DNA of 21,585 nucleotides from CADCTB01 sp036269435 (GTDB lineage: Bacteria; Actinomycetota; Acidimicrobiia; Acidimicrobiales; AC-14): positions 1 to 21,585 of the forward strand of contig DATASA010000017.1 in the NCBI GenBank assembly GCA_036269435.1, in the 5' to 3' direction. Made by a program: the position numbers and the translations under genes. Position 1 is the first letter of the stretch. Every line of letters starts with the position of its first letter. Below, one piece after another: positions 6,087 to 12,479 of the stretch. The notes under the pieces are model-generated. The model was not told the DNA's origin and made no database searches. It saw only the letters and a list, made by a program, of their open reading frames with translations.

Positions 6087-7474
6087 GGTTCCACCCTCGC
6101 CTTGGCCGCGGCCCGGCGCGTCGGACCGGCCGGGGCGCCGGGGGCCCGTACCGCGCGGACCGTGCGGGCGCGGGATCCGCCTCCGTCGAGCAGCTCCCGG
6201 ACGGAATAGCCGGCCTCCTCCAGGCCCCGCGCCGCCCGCAGCGGCAGGTTGCCGCTCCACGTCAGCGGCTCGTCCGGCCGGGGGCGGCTGAACAGCTCGG
6301 TGGCCGTGAACTGGACGGCCTCCGGGCCGGTCTGCGGCTCCTCCACCGCGATCACCTCGGTCACCCGCACCTGCCCGCCGACCCGGGCGCAGTGCACGAC
6401 CAGGTCCACCGCCTCGCTGACCAAGGAGCTGAGCGCCGTCATGGGCAGCTCGTTCGCGGTGTCGGCGAGCTGGCAGATGAAGCGGAGCCGGGTGAGTGCC
6501 TGGCGGGCGGACCCGGCGTGGATCGTGGTGTATCCCTTCACCCCCGACGAGAGGGTGAGCAGTAACGGCAGGGCCTCTCTGTCCCGGACCTCGCCGACCA
6601 CGGCGATGTCCGGCGCCATGCGGAGGAAGCCGGAGACCAGCCGGCGGAGGTCGACCTCCCGCCGGTCGGTCCGGGCCGGGCGGGTCTGCATCGACGCGAC
6701 GTTGGGCAGCGGCAGGTCGGCCTCGAACACCTCTTCGGCGACGACCACCCGCAGCGTCGGGTCCAGCTCCGCCGCGCAACACGACAGAAGCGTCGTCTTG
6801 CCGGACCCCGGCGCCCCCGAGAACACGATGGACAGCCGGGCCCGGACGCAGGCCCGCAGGAAGGCGGCGACGCGGGTGTCGAGCATGTCCCGTTCCACCA
6901 GCTCGTCCAGCGACCTGTAGGCGACCCCGGTGAATTTGCGGATGTTGACGAGGACGTGGCCGTCACGACCGACGTCGCCGTGGACGATGTGGAGGCGGGC
7001 GCCCGTGTCGAGCTGTGCGTCCTGTAGGCCCTCGGAGGGGTCCAGCTTGCGATGCGAGCCGGCCGCCTCGTCGAGGATCTTGGTCAACGTGCGGACGACG
7101 TGGTCGTCGTCGTTGAAGGCCTCGTCGTGGTACCCGCTGGTCCCGCGATGGCGCTTCACGAAGATTTGATCAGGGGAGTTCACCATGATCTCCCACACGT
7201 CGTCATCTGCCAGGAGAGGCTCCAAGGGGCCGTAGCCAGCGAGGTTGCGATACGCCCGCTCGGCGACCACGTCCGGGTCGGCGAGGTCGAACGCCTTCAG
7301 GCCGCGCTTGTAGCCGTCGGACCAGGACGCGACCTCGTCCGCGATCAGGGCCTGCAGCTTGGCCCGTCCGCCGTCGCCGGCCATGTCCAGCGACGTCTCC
7401 TTGGCCCGCAGCTGGACCCGCCGCTCGATCTCCTGCAGTGGCGACGCCTCGGGCACGGGCACGACGGCGCTCAT
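6083..7474 (-). CDS. tadA: TadA/CpaF secretion ATPase
   Basis: 463 residues. The ATG at 7474 overlaps the tadZ stop as ATGA; the open frame upstream is shadow sequence. N-terminal domain about 10-180 (YGPLEPLLADDDVWEIMVNSP is the classic CpaF signature). Walker A GAPGSGKTT is at 220-228, the Asp-box region AEEVFEADL at 246-254, Walker B-like VVGEVRDRE at 292-300 and the His box YTTIHAGSA at 315-323. All the catalytic elements of the hexameric type II/IV secretion ATPases are present. The enzyme hydrolyses ATP at the cytoplasmic face and drives pilus assembly through TadB/TadC. A basic Ala/Arg/Pro tail follows after about residue 430. Confidence 0.95.
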   Translation of the reverse strand: MSAVVPVPEASPLQEIERRVQLRAKETSLDMAGDGGRAKLQALIADEVASWSDGYKRGLKAFDLADPDVVAERAYRNLAGYGPLEPLLADDDVWEIMVNSPDQIFVKRHRGTSGYHDEAFNDDDHVVRTLTKILDEAAGSHRKLDPSEGLQDAQLDTGARLHIVHGDVGRDGHVLVNIRKFTGVAYRSLDELVERDMLDTRVAAFLRACVRARLSIVFSGAPGSGKTTLLSCCAAELDPTLRVVVAEEVFEADLPLPNVASMQTRPARTDRREVDLRRLVSGFLRMAPDIAVVGEVRDREALPLLLTLSSGVKGYTTIHAGSARQALTRLRFICQLADTANELPMTALSSLVSEAVDLVVHCARVGGQVRVTEVIAVEEPQTGPEAVQFTATELFSRPRPDEPLTWSGNLPLRAARGLEEAGYSVRELLDGGGSRARTVRAVRAPGAPAGPTRRAAAKARVEP

Positions 7475-8766
7475 CCGAACGCCTCCTCGGTCCAGTGGCC
7501 GAGGGTGCCCGGGCGGATCTGCTCCGGCGCGCCGGCCACCGGTTCGGGCCGCGATCGCTCGAGCATGGCCCGGAAGGCGCCGGCCAGCGGCGCGCCGAGG
7601 GCGCCCGGGAGGCGGGCGCCATCGTGCAGGTCCGACTCGACGTTGCCCCGCTCCGGCAGGTGGATGGGATTGGCCAGGCCCCCGCCGGCGAAGGGGGCGG
7701 TGAGCTCGGCCAGGACCGCGGCCAGCCCGGCGCGCGCCCGTGCGGCGCGAGGCGCCCGGTTGAACACCGGGACGATCCGGGTGGCGTCGACCCCGAACGC
7801 GGTCAGCTCCTCCAGCACCCTGACGAGGGCGTGCATCCCCTTGAGGCCCGGCGCCCCGACGGCGAAGACGACGTCGGCCTGGGCCGCGGCGGTGCGGCCC
7901 ATCACGTTGCGCTCCTCGATGTCGATGGACCCGGCGTCGTCCTCGCCCTCGACATCGGGGTCGACGTCGCACACGACGACACCCCAGGCCCGGCGCAGCG
8001 AATCGAACGCGGCCTCGAACGACTGGGGCCGCAGCGCCGGCCAATGGCGGGCGCGCCGCAGGCCGAGCAGCAGGGCGTAGCGGCGCTCGGGCACGGTGAA
8101 GGCCAGCGACCGGACGTCGTCGGCCGTGGGCTGGCCGGACCGGTGCGCCTCCACCAGCTCCTGCACGCACGGCAGGACGTCACCCGCGTCGTGGAGCACC
8201 GCCATCTCCGCGTGCAGGCGGAGGTCGGCCAGCAGGACCATGCCGCCGTGGCGGACGTCGTCGCCCATGGCCTGGGCCAGCGCGATCGCCGCCGTCGACG
8301 CGCCGGTGCCGCCGGGGCCCGTCACCGCCGCGACCGACCCCCGCCAGGCCGCGGGCGACGGCCGGGTCAGCAGGTCGGCGGCATCGGCCTCACCCCGACG
8401 CACCGGGTGGGCGCAGGACGTGAGCGCGGTGACCAGCTCCTCCCGGCCGAACCCCGGCGGCAGCACCCGTGCCGCGCCGAGCTCCAGCCAGTCACGGGTG
8501 GCCCGGCCGTCGTCGATGACCAGGACCGCGCAGCCCGCGGCCCGGGCCGCGGCCAAGAGATCCCGGTCGACCGAGGGCAGCCCGGCGTCGGCGACGAGGG
8601 CCGAGAAGGCCCGGCCCGACCCCAGCCGGGCCCGGACCTCCTCGGCCGAGATGCAGCGCACGAACTCCGCCGGCAGGGCGCCGCTGTTGGCCCACAGTCC
8701 CACGGATCGGAACCAGGGCGATCGGGCCGGCGCCAGCCCGAGGACGACGAAGCGCTCCGCCGGCAT
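7471..8766 (-). CDS. TadZ/CpaE-like (Ssd-type) P-loop protein with degenerate Walker A
   Basis: 431 residues from an ATG at 8766, which shares one base with the stop of the SAF gene (TGATG). Residues 1-125 look like a divergent receiver domain (VVLGLAPARSP, then FSALVADAGLPSVDRDLLAAA). The MinD/ParA-like ATPase follows: GPGGTGASTAA at 150-160, then VVVCDVDPD at 263-271. The two lysines of the deviant Walker A (KGGxGKT) are replaced by P151 and A156, so ATP hydrolysis by the normal mechanism is doubtful. TadZ proteins place the pilus machine, often at a pole; the actinobacterial Ssd branch is linked to septum placement. The operon context favours the pilus role. Confidence 0.85.
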   Translation of the reverse strand: MPAERFVVLGLAPARSPWFRSVGLWANSGALPAEFVRCISAEEVRARLGSGRAFSALVADAGLPSVDRDLLAAARAAGCAVLVIDDGRATRDWLELGAARVLPPGFGREELVTALTSCAHPVRRGEADAADLLTRPSPAAWRGSVAAVTGPGGTGASTAAIALAQAMGDDVRHGGMVLLADLRLHAEMAVLHDAGDVLPCVQELVEAHRSGQPTADDVRSLAFTVPERRYALLLGLRRARHWPALRPQSFEAAFDSLRRAWGVVVCDVDPDVEGEDDAGSIDIEERNVMGRTAAAQADVVFAVGAPGLKGMHALVRVLEELTAFGVDATRIVPVFNRAPRAARARAGLAAVLAELTAPFAGGGLANPIHLPERGNVESDLHDGARLPGALGAPLAGAFRAMLERSRPEPVAGAPEQIRPGTLGHWTEEAFG

Positions 8767-9503
8767 CAGCTCTTGGCCACCTTGTAGGTCCCCGGCACGC
8801 TCGGCAACGGCGGCGCGCCCGTCGCCCGGACCAGGGTGATCTTGCCGAGCTGGATGGCGTGGGCGAGGGCGAGAGCGTCATTGGGGTCGTCGACCGAGAC
8901 GGTGACGGTGGCCGGGCCGGAGTCGCCCGCCGTGGTGCGGGGCCGGTCGATGCCGACCAGCAGCGCCTGGCGGACGACCACCTGGGTGAAGGCGTCGTTG
9001 CCCGTCCCGTACGTGGCCAGCAGGTCGGCCCGCTCGCCCAGCTTGATGCCGGCGCCCACGCGGCCCCGTTCCAGCGTGAACGACAGCTCACGACTGGCCG
9101 CGTCCCCGACGCGGGCCACCACCGCGCTGACCTGGACCAGCTCGCCGGCGCCCAGGGGCGCCACGAGGGTGGCCCCGACGAGCGGCTGGGTGCTCTCGAA
9201 CGCCCGGGCCCGCAGCTCCGGGGTGAGCTCCATGGGTGCGACGGTGAGATCCGACGCCTGCAGCCGGGCGCCGGCGGCCAGCTCGTGGCGGGCGACCACG
9301 TAGGCGTGGGCCGGGCCGGCGGTGCCGCGGCTGGCGGCCGCGAACAGGCCCACCGCCGCCGCGGCCACCAGCAGGCCGCCGACCACGGCGCGGCTGCCGG
9401 GAAGGCCCCGGCGCCGGCGCACGGTGTGGGCCGGCCGGTTCCCCCGGTCGGTGCCGCGGTCGGGCGCGCCGGCACGGGCGACCGTTCCTGTCTGCTGCGC
9501 CAT
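8766..9503 (-). CDS. SAF-domain pilus assembly protein, CpaB/RcpC family
   Basis: 245 residues from the ATG at 9503. An upstream in-frame ATG would add Gly/Asp/Glu-rich repetitive sequence and is rejected. A basic head (RRRRGLPGSR) precedes one membrane helix (about 38-57, VVGGLLVAAAAVGLFAAA). The SAF domain runs from about 67 to 130 (AYVVARHELAAGARLQASDL, then PLVGATLVAPLGAGELV). The remaining domain (about 140-228) is the usual C-terminal part of RcpC/CpaB (GERADLLATYG, VTVSVDDPNDALALAHAIQLGKITLV). SAF domains in this family may bind cell wall or glycan. In proteobacteria the protein works with the secretin, which is absent here. It is the first gene of the pilus operon. Confidence 0.88.
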   Translation of the reverse strand: MAQQTGTVARAGAPDRGTDRGNRPAHTVRRRRGLPGSRAVVGGLLVAAAAVGLFAAASRGTAGPAHAYVVARHELAAGARLQASDLTVAPMELTPELRARAFESTQPLVGATLVAPLGAGELVQVSAVVARVGDAASRELSFTLERGRVGAGIKLGERADLLATYGTGNDAFTQVVVRQALLVGIDRPRTTAGDSGPATVTVSVDDPNDALALAHAIQLGKITLVRATGAPPLPSVPGTYKVAKS

Positions 9504-9612
9504 GACCCGCCCCGCCTTTCCGCCTTCGCCGTCGCTCTCGCCGTCGCCGTCGCCTGGAACCGCTGCATCCGCCGAACAGCGCAACGTTATGAAACGCCGT
9601 AGAAGTACACAA

Positions 9613-9654
9613 GTGGAAAACCTGAGGATTTCCTGTGGAACTGCGGTGGATAAT
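9613..9654. repeat. Three GTGGA motifs spaced 22 and 11 bp
   Basis: GTGGAAAA starts at 9613, GTGGAACT at 9635 and GTGGATAA at 9646. Spacings of 22 and 11 bp place all three on the same face of the helix. The last (GGTGGATAA) differs at one base from the DnaA-box consensus TGTGGATAA; the other two match less well. It could be a DnaA-type or other regulator binding array, or chance. Confidence 0.4.
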
Positions 9655-9670
9655 CACACCGTACGTTGTA

Positions 9671-9688
9671 TTCATGAAATTTCATGAA
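9671..9688. promoter_or_regulatory. Nested palindrome, candidate operator
   Basis: TTCATGAAATTTCATGAA is a perfect 18-bp palindrome built from two copies of the 8-bp palindrome TTCATGAA joined by AT. The two half-sites are 10 bp apart, one helical turn. Its centre lies about 48 bp upstream of the proposed HTH gene start at 9728, an activator-like position for that gene, and it is also within the upstream region of the divergent pilus operon. The binding protein is unknown; the adjacent HTH protein is one candidate. Confidence 0.55.
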
Positions 9689-9715
9689 GGACTACAAGGA
9701 ATGACGGCTCTTCGC

Positions 9716-9721
9716 TATGCT
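9716..9721 (+). promoter_or_regulatory. Candidate -10 box for leaderless HTH gene
   Basis: TATGCT (TAnnnT type, 4 of 6 to TATAAT) ends 6 nt before the ATG at 9728. No Shine-Dalgarno precedes that ATG. No good -35 is visible. Confidence 0.4.
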
Positions 9722-9727
9722 GCCGGC

Positions 9728-9979
9728 ATGCCAGACGACGAGATTCGCTGGATGAGCACAGGCGAGGCCGCCCGGCGGTTGGGTGTGACCGTTCGCACGC
9801 TGTACCGGCTCATCGACGAGAGCGAGCTGCCGGCCTACAAGTTCGGCCGGGTCATCCGCCTGCAGGAGTCGGAGGTCGAGTCGTTCATCAAGGCCTCCCG
9901 GATCACCCCCGGAGACCTGGAGCACCTCTACCCCGAGGCCAAGAAGGAGACGGCGGACAGCGAGGCCAGCGACACGTAG
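9728..9979 (+). CDS. Small excisionase/MerR-type HTH DNA-binding protein
   Basis: 83 residues from the ATG at 9728. An ATG at 9701 in the same frame, preceded by GAAGG, would add nine residues (MTALRYAAG). I prefer 9728 because the longer head is not family-like and a -10-like TATGCT sits 6 nt upstream. Residues about 9-55 form the winged-helix HTH_17/excisionase domain: STGEAARRLGVTVRTLYRLIDE (HTH), then LPAYKFGRVIRLQESEVESFI (wing and closing helix). BldC, AlpA and phage excisionases share this fold. There are no integrase or phage genes nearby, so a transcriptional or architectural regulator is more likely than an excisionase. It is divergent from the pilus operon and could regulate it. 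Its 3' end overlaps the opposing gene by 52 bp. Confidence 0.88.
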   Translation: MPDDEIRWMSTGEAARRLGVTVRTLYRLIDESELPAYKFGRVIRLQESEVESFIKASRITPGDLEHLYPEAKKETADSEASDT

Positions 9980-10536
9980 GCCAACCCGGCGGCCCCGTCG
10001 GCCCGGATGGTGACCACGTCGTCGCCCACCGCCCGCAGGTCGCCGACGATCGAAGCGGTGCCGCACAGCACCGACACCCTCGGCCGCTGGCCGGCGGCCT
10101 GGCTGAGCACGTCGCCCAGGCGGACGCCCAGCGCGGCCCGGTCCTGCTCGTCGCCGGCGTCGCCGACAGCAGCCACTCCCGGGCGGCGGGCGGCCTCGAC
10201 CACCCTGACCCAGGCGACGGAGGCCAGCGTCACCAGGGTCGTCGTGCCCGACGGCGTCTCCAGGGCGACGAAGTCCAGGCCGACGCCGGTGGCCGCGCCC
10301 CGATGGGCCGGCCCCGCCGTCGTGGTCACCAGCACCGTCTCCCGCCGCTCGGCCAGGGCCAGGAGCAGGCCGGCCACGCTGGCCGCGTCCGCGGCCTGGG
10401 CCCGCAGCCAGCGCTCGCGCACCCGGGCCCCGGCGGCCTCGCGCGCCCGGGCGTCGGCCGCCCACCGCTCCAGCCCGTCCAGGCTCCCGCCGTCCTCCGC
10501 CACCGCCGCCCAGTACAGCCCGGCCGGGCCGGCCAT
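9928..10536 (-). CDS. Uncharacterised protein with two short beta-rich segments
   Basis: 202 residues from an ATG at 10536 to a TAG at 9930-9928. I do not recognise a family. The N-terminal third is a charged Ala/Arg-rich helical stretch (LERWAADARAREAAGARVRERWLRAQAADAASVAGLLLALAERRETVLV). Two similar beta-rich segments follow, at about 88-112 (FVALETPSGTTTLVTLASVAWVRV) and 160-198 (ASIVGDLRAVGDDVVTIRADG, then AYVSLASLSAVSFL), reminiscent of small SH3/Sm-like barrels. There is no signal peptide or membrane helix. It overlaps the HTH gene tail to tail and is divergent from the HIT gene by 52 bp. The repeated, non-random beta pattern and intact frame support a real gene. Confidence 0.7.
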   Translation of the reverse strand: MAGPAGLYWAAVAEDGGSLDGLERWAADARAREAAGARVRERWLRAQAADAASVAGLLLALAERRETVLVTTTAGPAHRGAATGVGLDFVALETPSGTTTLVTLASVAWVRVVEAARRPGVAAVGDAGDEQDRAALGVRLGDVLSQAAGQRPRVSVLCGTASIVGDLRAVGDDVVTIRADGAAGLAYVSLASLSAVSFLASG

Positions 10537-10574
10537 GCACGCGCCGGCACGCCGACGCCCCGTCCGGTCCCCGG

Positions 10575-10580
10575 TACCGT
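10575..10580 (+). promoter_or_regulatory. Candidate -10 box for leaderless HIT gene
   Basis: TACCGT ends 8 nt before the GTG at 10589; CCGACG (10552-10557) lies 17 bp upstream as a weak -35. There is no Shine-Dalgarno before the start. Confidence 0.4.
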
Positions 10581-10588
10581 GGCGGACC

Positions 10589-10933
10589 GTGACCGATTGC
10601 CTGTTCTGTCGCATCGTGGCCGGCGAGGTGCCCGCGGACGAAGTGGCGTCGTCCGGGCGGACCTTCGCCTTCCGTGACATCGCCCCGGCCCTGCCCGTCC
10701 ACGTCCTGGTCGTGCCCCGTGAGCACATCGACTCGGCCGACACGGTGACGGGCGACCACGCCGACGTGTTGGCCGAGATGATGCAGACCGCCCAGGAGGT
10801 CGCCCGGACGCAGGGGTTGGCCGAGCGGGGCTACCGGCTCGTCTTCAACGTCGGCGCCGACGCCCAGAACTCCGTCGCCCACCTGCACATGCACGTGCTC
10901 GGCGGCCGGCCCATGGAGTGGCCGCCCGGCTGA
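10589..10933 (+). CDS. HIT family nucleotide hydrolase/transferase (HinT-like)
   Basis: 114 residues from a GTG at 10589, giving the family-typical N terminus MTDCLFCRIVAGEVPA. The histidine triad HLHMHVLGG is at 98-106; the central His of the motif (H100) is the expected nucleophile. CLFC at 4-7 supplies two of the usual zinc ligands of this subfamily. Length and motifs match HinT-like purine nucleoside phosphoramidases, which hydrolyse AMP-linked substrates in the cytoplasm. The longer open frame upstream on this strand lies antisense to the minus-strand gene and is not used. It is followed by phoH. Confidence 0.92.
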   Translation: MTDCLFCRIVAGEVPADEVASSGRTFAFRDIAPALPVHVLVVPREHIDSADTVTGDHADVLAEMMQTAQEVARTQGLAERGYRLVFNVGADAQNSVAHLHMHVLGGRPMEWPPG

Positions 10934-10991
10934 GGGCGTCGATGCGCACCCTGACGACCCCGTCCGGGTAACGTTGGCGCCGAACGCACTC

Positions 10992-11960
10992 GTGTCCCCG
11001 ACCCAGATCAAGATCCTCGTGCCCGGCAACCACCTGATGGTGGATCTCTTGGGCCAGCGCGACGAGTTGCTGCGCCTCATCGAGGAGGCCTTCGGCGGCA
11101 CCGAGATCCTCGTCCGCGGCAACGAGATCAGCATCAGCGGCGACCACGCCGACCGCGTCGGCCACCTGTTCGAGGAGCTGGTGTTGCTGCTCCAGCGCGG
11201 CCAGCGCCTCGACGCGGCCGACGTCGGCCGGACCATCGACATGGTCAAGGCCGACGAGCGCCCCTCCGAGGTCCTGTCCGCCGAGGTGCTGCGCTCGGCC
11301 CGGGGCCGGACGGTGCGGCCCAAGACCAGCGGCCAGCGCCGCTACTGCGACGCCATCGCCACCAGCACGATCACCTTCGGGATCGGCCCGGCCGGCACCG
11401 GCAAGTCGTACCTGGCCGTGGCCCTCGCCGTGCAGGCCCTCCAAGCCCACCAGGTCAGCCGCATCATCCTCACCCGTCCCGCGGTGGAGGCGGGCGAGCG
11501 GCTCGGCTTCCTTCCGGGCGACGTCCTGGCCAAGGTCGACCCCTACCTGCGCCCGCTCTACGACGCGCTCTACGACATGCTCGGGCCGGAGGGGGCCAAG
11601 CGCCTGCTGGAGGGCGAGACCATCGAGGTCGCCCCCCTGGCCTACATGCGGGGCCGGACCCTCAACGACAGCTTCCTCATCCTCGACGAGGCCCAGAACA
11701 CCACGCCCGAGCAGATGAAGATGTTCCTGACCCGGATCGGCTTCGGCTCGCGGGCCGTCGTGACCGGCGACGTCACCCAGGTCGACCTGCAGGCAGGCCG
11801 CAGCGGCCTGCTCGGCCTGGAGAAGATCCTCACCGGCATCGACGGGCTGAGCTTCGTGCACCTGAGCTCGAAGGACGTCGTCCGCCACCGGATCGTCCAG
11901 CAGATCGTCGACGCCTACGAGCGGGCCCAGCCGTTCCGGGAAGCACAGCCGAGCGCATGA
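10992..11960 (+). CDS. phoH: PhoH-like P-loop ATPase
   Basis: 322 residues from a GTG at 10992, which gives MSPTQIKILVPGNHLMVDLLG, a normal PhoH start. A TTG at 10974 in frame would add six residues; neither has a clear ribosome binding site. Walker A GPAGTGKS is at 132-139, ILTRPAVEAGERLGFLPGD at 159-177 (PhoH signature) and Walker B ILDEAQNTTPEQMKMFLTR at 230-248; VVTGDVTQVDL at 256-266 is also diagnostic. PhoH is often encoded next to YbeY and is thought to act in RNA metabolism or ribosome maturation, possibly as an RNA helicase. Its stop overlaps the ybeY start as ATGA, so the two are translationally coupled. Confidence 0.95.
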   Translation: MSPTQIKILVPGNHLMVDLLGQRDELLRLIEEAFGGTEILVRGNEISISGDHADRVGHLFEELVLLLQRGQRLDAADVGRTIDMVKADERPSEVLSAEVLRSARGRTVRPKTSGQRRYCDAIATSTITFGIGPAGTGKSYLAVALAVQALQAHQVSRIILTRPAVEAGERLGFLPGDVLAKVDPYLRPLYDALYDMLGPEGAKRLLEGETIEVAPLAYMRGRTLNDSFLILDEAQNTTPEQMKMFLTRIGFGSRAVVTGDVTQVDLQAGRSGLLGLEKILTGIDGLSFVHLSSKDVVRHRIVQQIVDAYERAQPFREAQPSA

Positions 11961-12463
11961 CGGTCGAGGTGTTCGCAGCCGACGAGCAGTCGGCCCAGCC
12001 GGTCGACACCCTGGGCCTGGTCCACCTGGCCAAGGCCGTGCTGGCCGAGCAGGGCGTGAAGGCCGACTCCGAGCTGTCCATGCTCTTCGTCGACGAGGAG
12101 GCCATGGCCGAGCTGAACAAGCGGTTCCTGGGCAAGGACGGCCCCACCGACGTGCTCGCGTTCCCGATCGACGACGACGACGTGGTGGAGGGGGGCCGGT
12201 CGCCGGACTCACTCGGGCCCGGCCCGGGCGTGGACCCGGAGTCCTCCGACCCGCCCAACCTGCTGGGCGACGTGGTGGTGTGCCCTGCGGTGGCGGCCCG
12301 GAACGCCCCCGAGCACGCAGGGACCTACGACGACGAGATGGCGCTGCTGGTGGTCCACGGGATCCTCCACATCCTGGGCATGGACCACGTCGACAGTGAG
12401 GAGGCGGAGGCGATGGAACAGCGGGAGCGGGAGCTACTGGAGAGCTTCCACAAACAGCCATGA
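11957..12463 (+). CDS. ybeY: YbeY, rRNA maturation endoribonuclease
   Basis: 168 residues from an ATG at 11957 overlapping the phoH stop. The zinc-binding motif HGILHILGMDH (134-144) has all three histidines. LNKRFLGKDGPTDVLAFP (53-70) is the conserved central block. YbeY is a metal-dependent single-strand endoribonuclease needed for 16S rRNA 3'-end maturation and ribosome quality control. Between the central block and NLLGDVVVCP (101-110) lies an acidic, Gly/Pro-rich insertion of about 28 residues not found in E. coli-type YbeY. It is followed 16 bp later by the CNNM/CBS gene. Confidence 0.95.
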   Translation: MTVEVFAADEQSAQPVDTLGLVHLAKAVLAEQGVKADSELSMLFVDEEAMAELNKRFLGKDGPTDVLAFPIDDDDVVEGGRSPDSLGPGPGVDPESSDPPNLLGDVVVCPAVAARNAPEHAGTYDDEMALLVVHGILHILGMDHVDSEEAEAMEQRERELLESFHKQP

Positions 12464-12479
12464 CCGGCGGGGCCCGCTC

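Larger units (their letters stand above)
9504..9727. other. Divergent regulatory region between pilus operon and HTH gene
   Basis: 224 bases with no convincing gene. The left part (about 9515-9560) is a run of CCGTCG/GCCGTC hexamer repeats upstream of the pilus operon. The right part (9590-9690) is AT-rich for this genome. It holds three GTGGA motifs, an imperfect inverted repeat (GGAAAACC 9615-9622 and GGATTTCC 9626-9633) and a nested palindrome at 9671-9688. On the minus strand, the region around 9580-9610 has only weak -35/-10 candidates for the pilus operon. This is where regulators of both directions would bind. Confidence 0.6.

Noticed and set aside
7475..8170. Longer N terminus for TadA
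   Set aside because: The upstream part is Arg/Gly/Ala shadow of tadZ; TadA length and the ATGA overlap at 7471-7474 support the shorter start.
9728..9979. Phage excisionase or mobile element marker
   Set aside because: The HTH fold is shared with excisionases, but no integrase, attachment site, direct repeats or composition change lies nearby.
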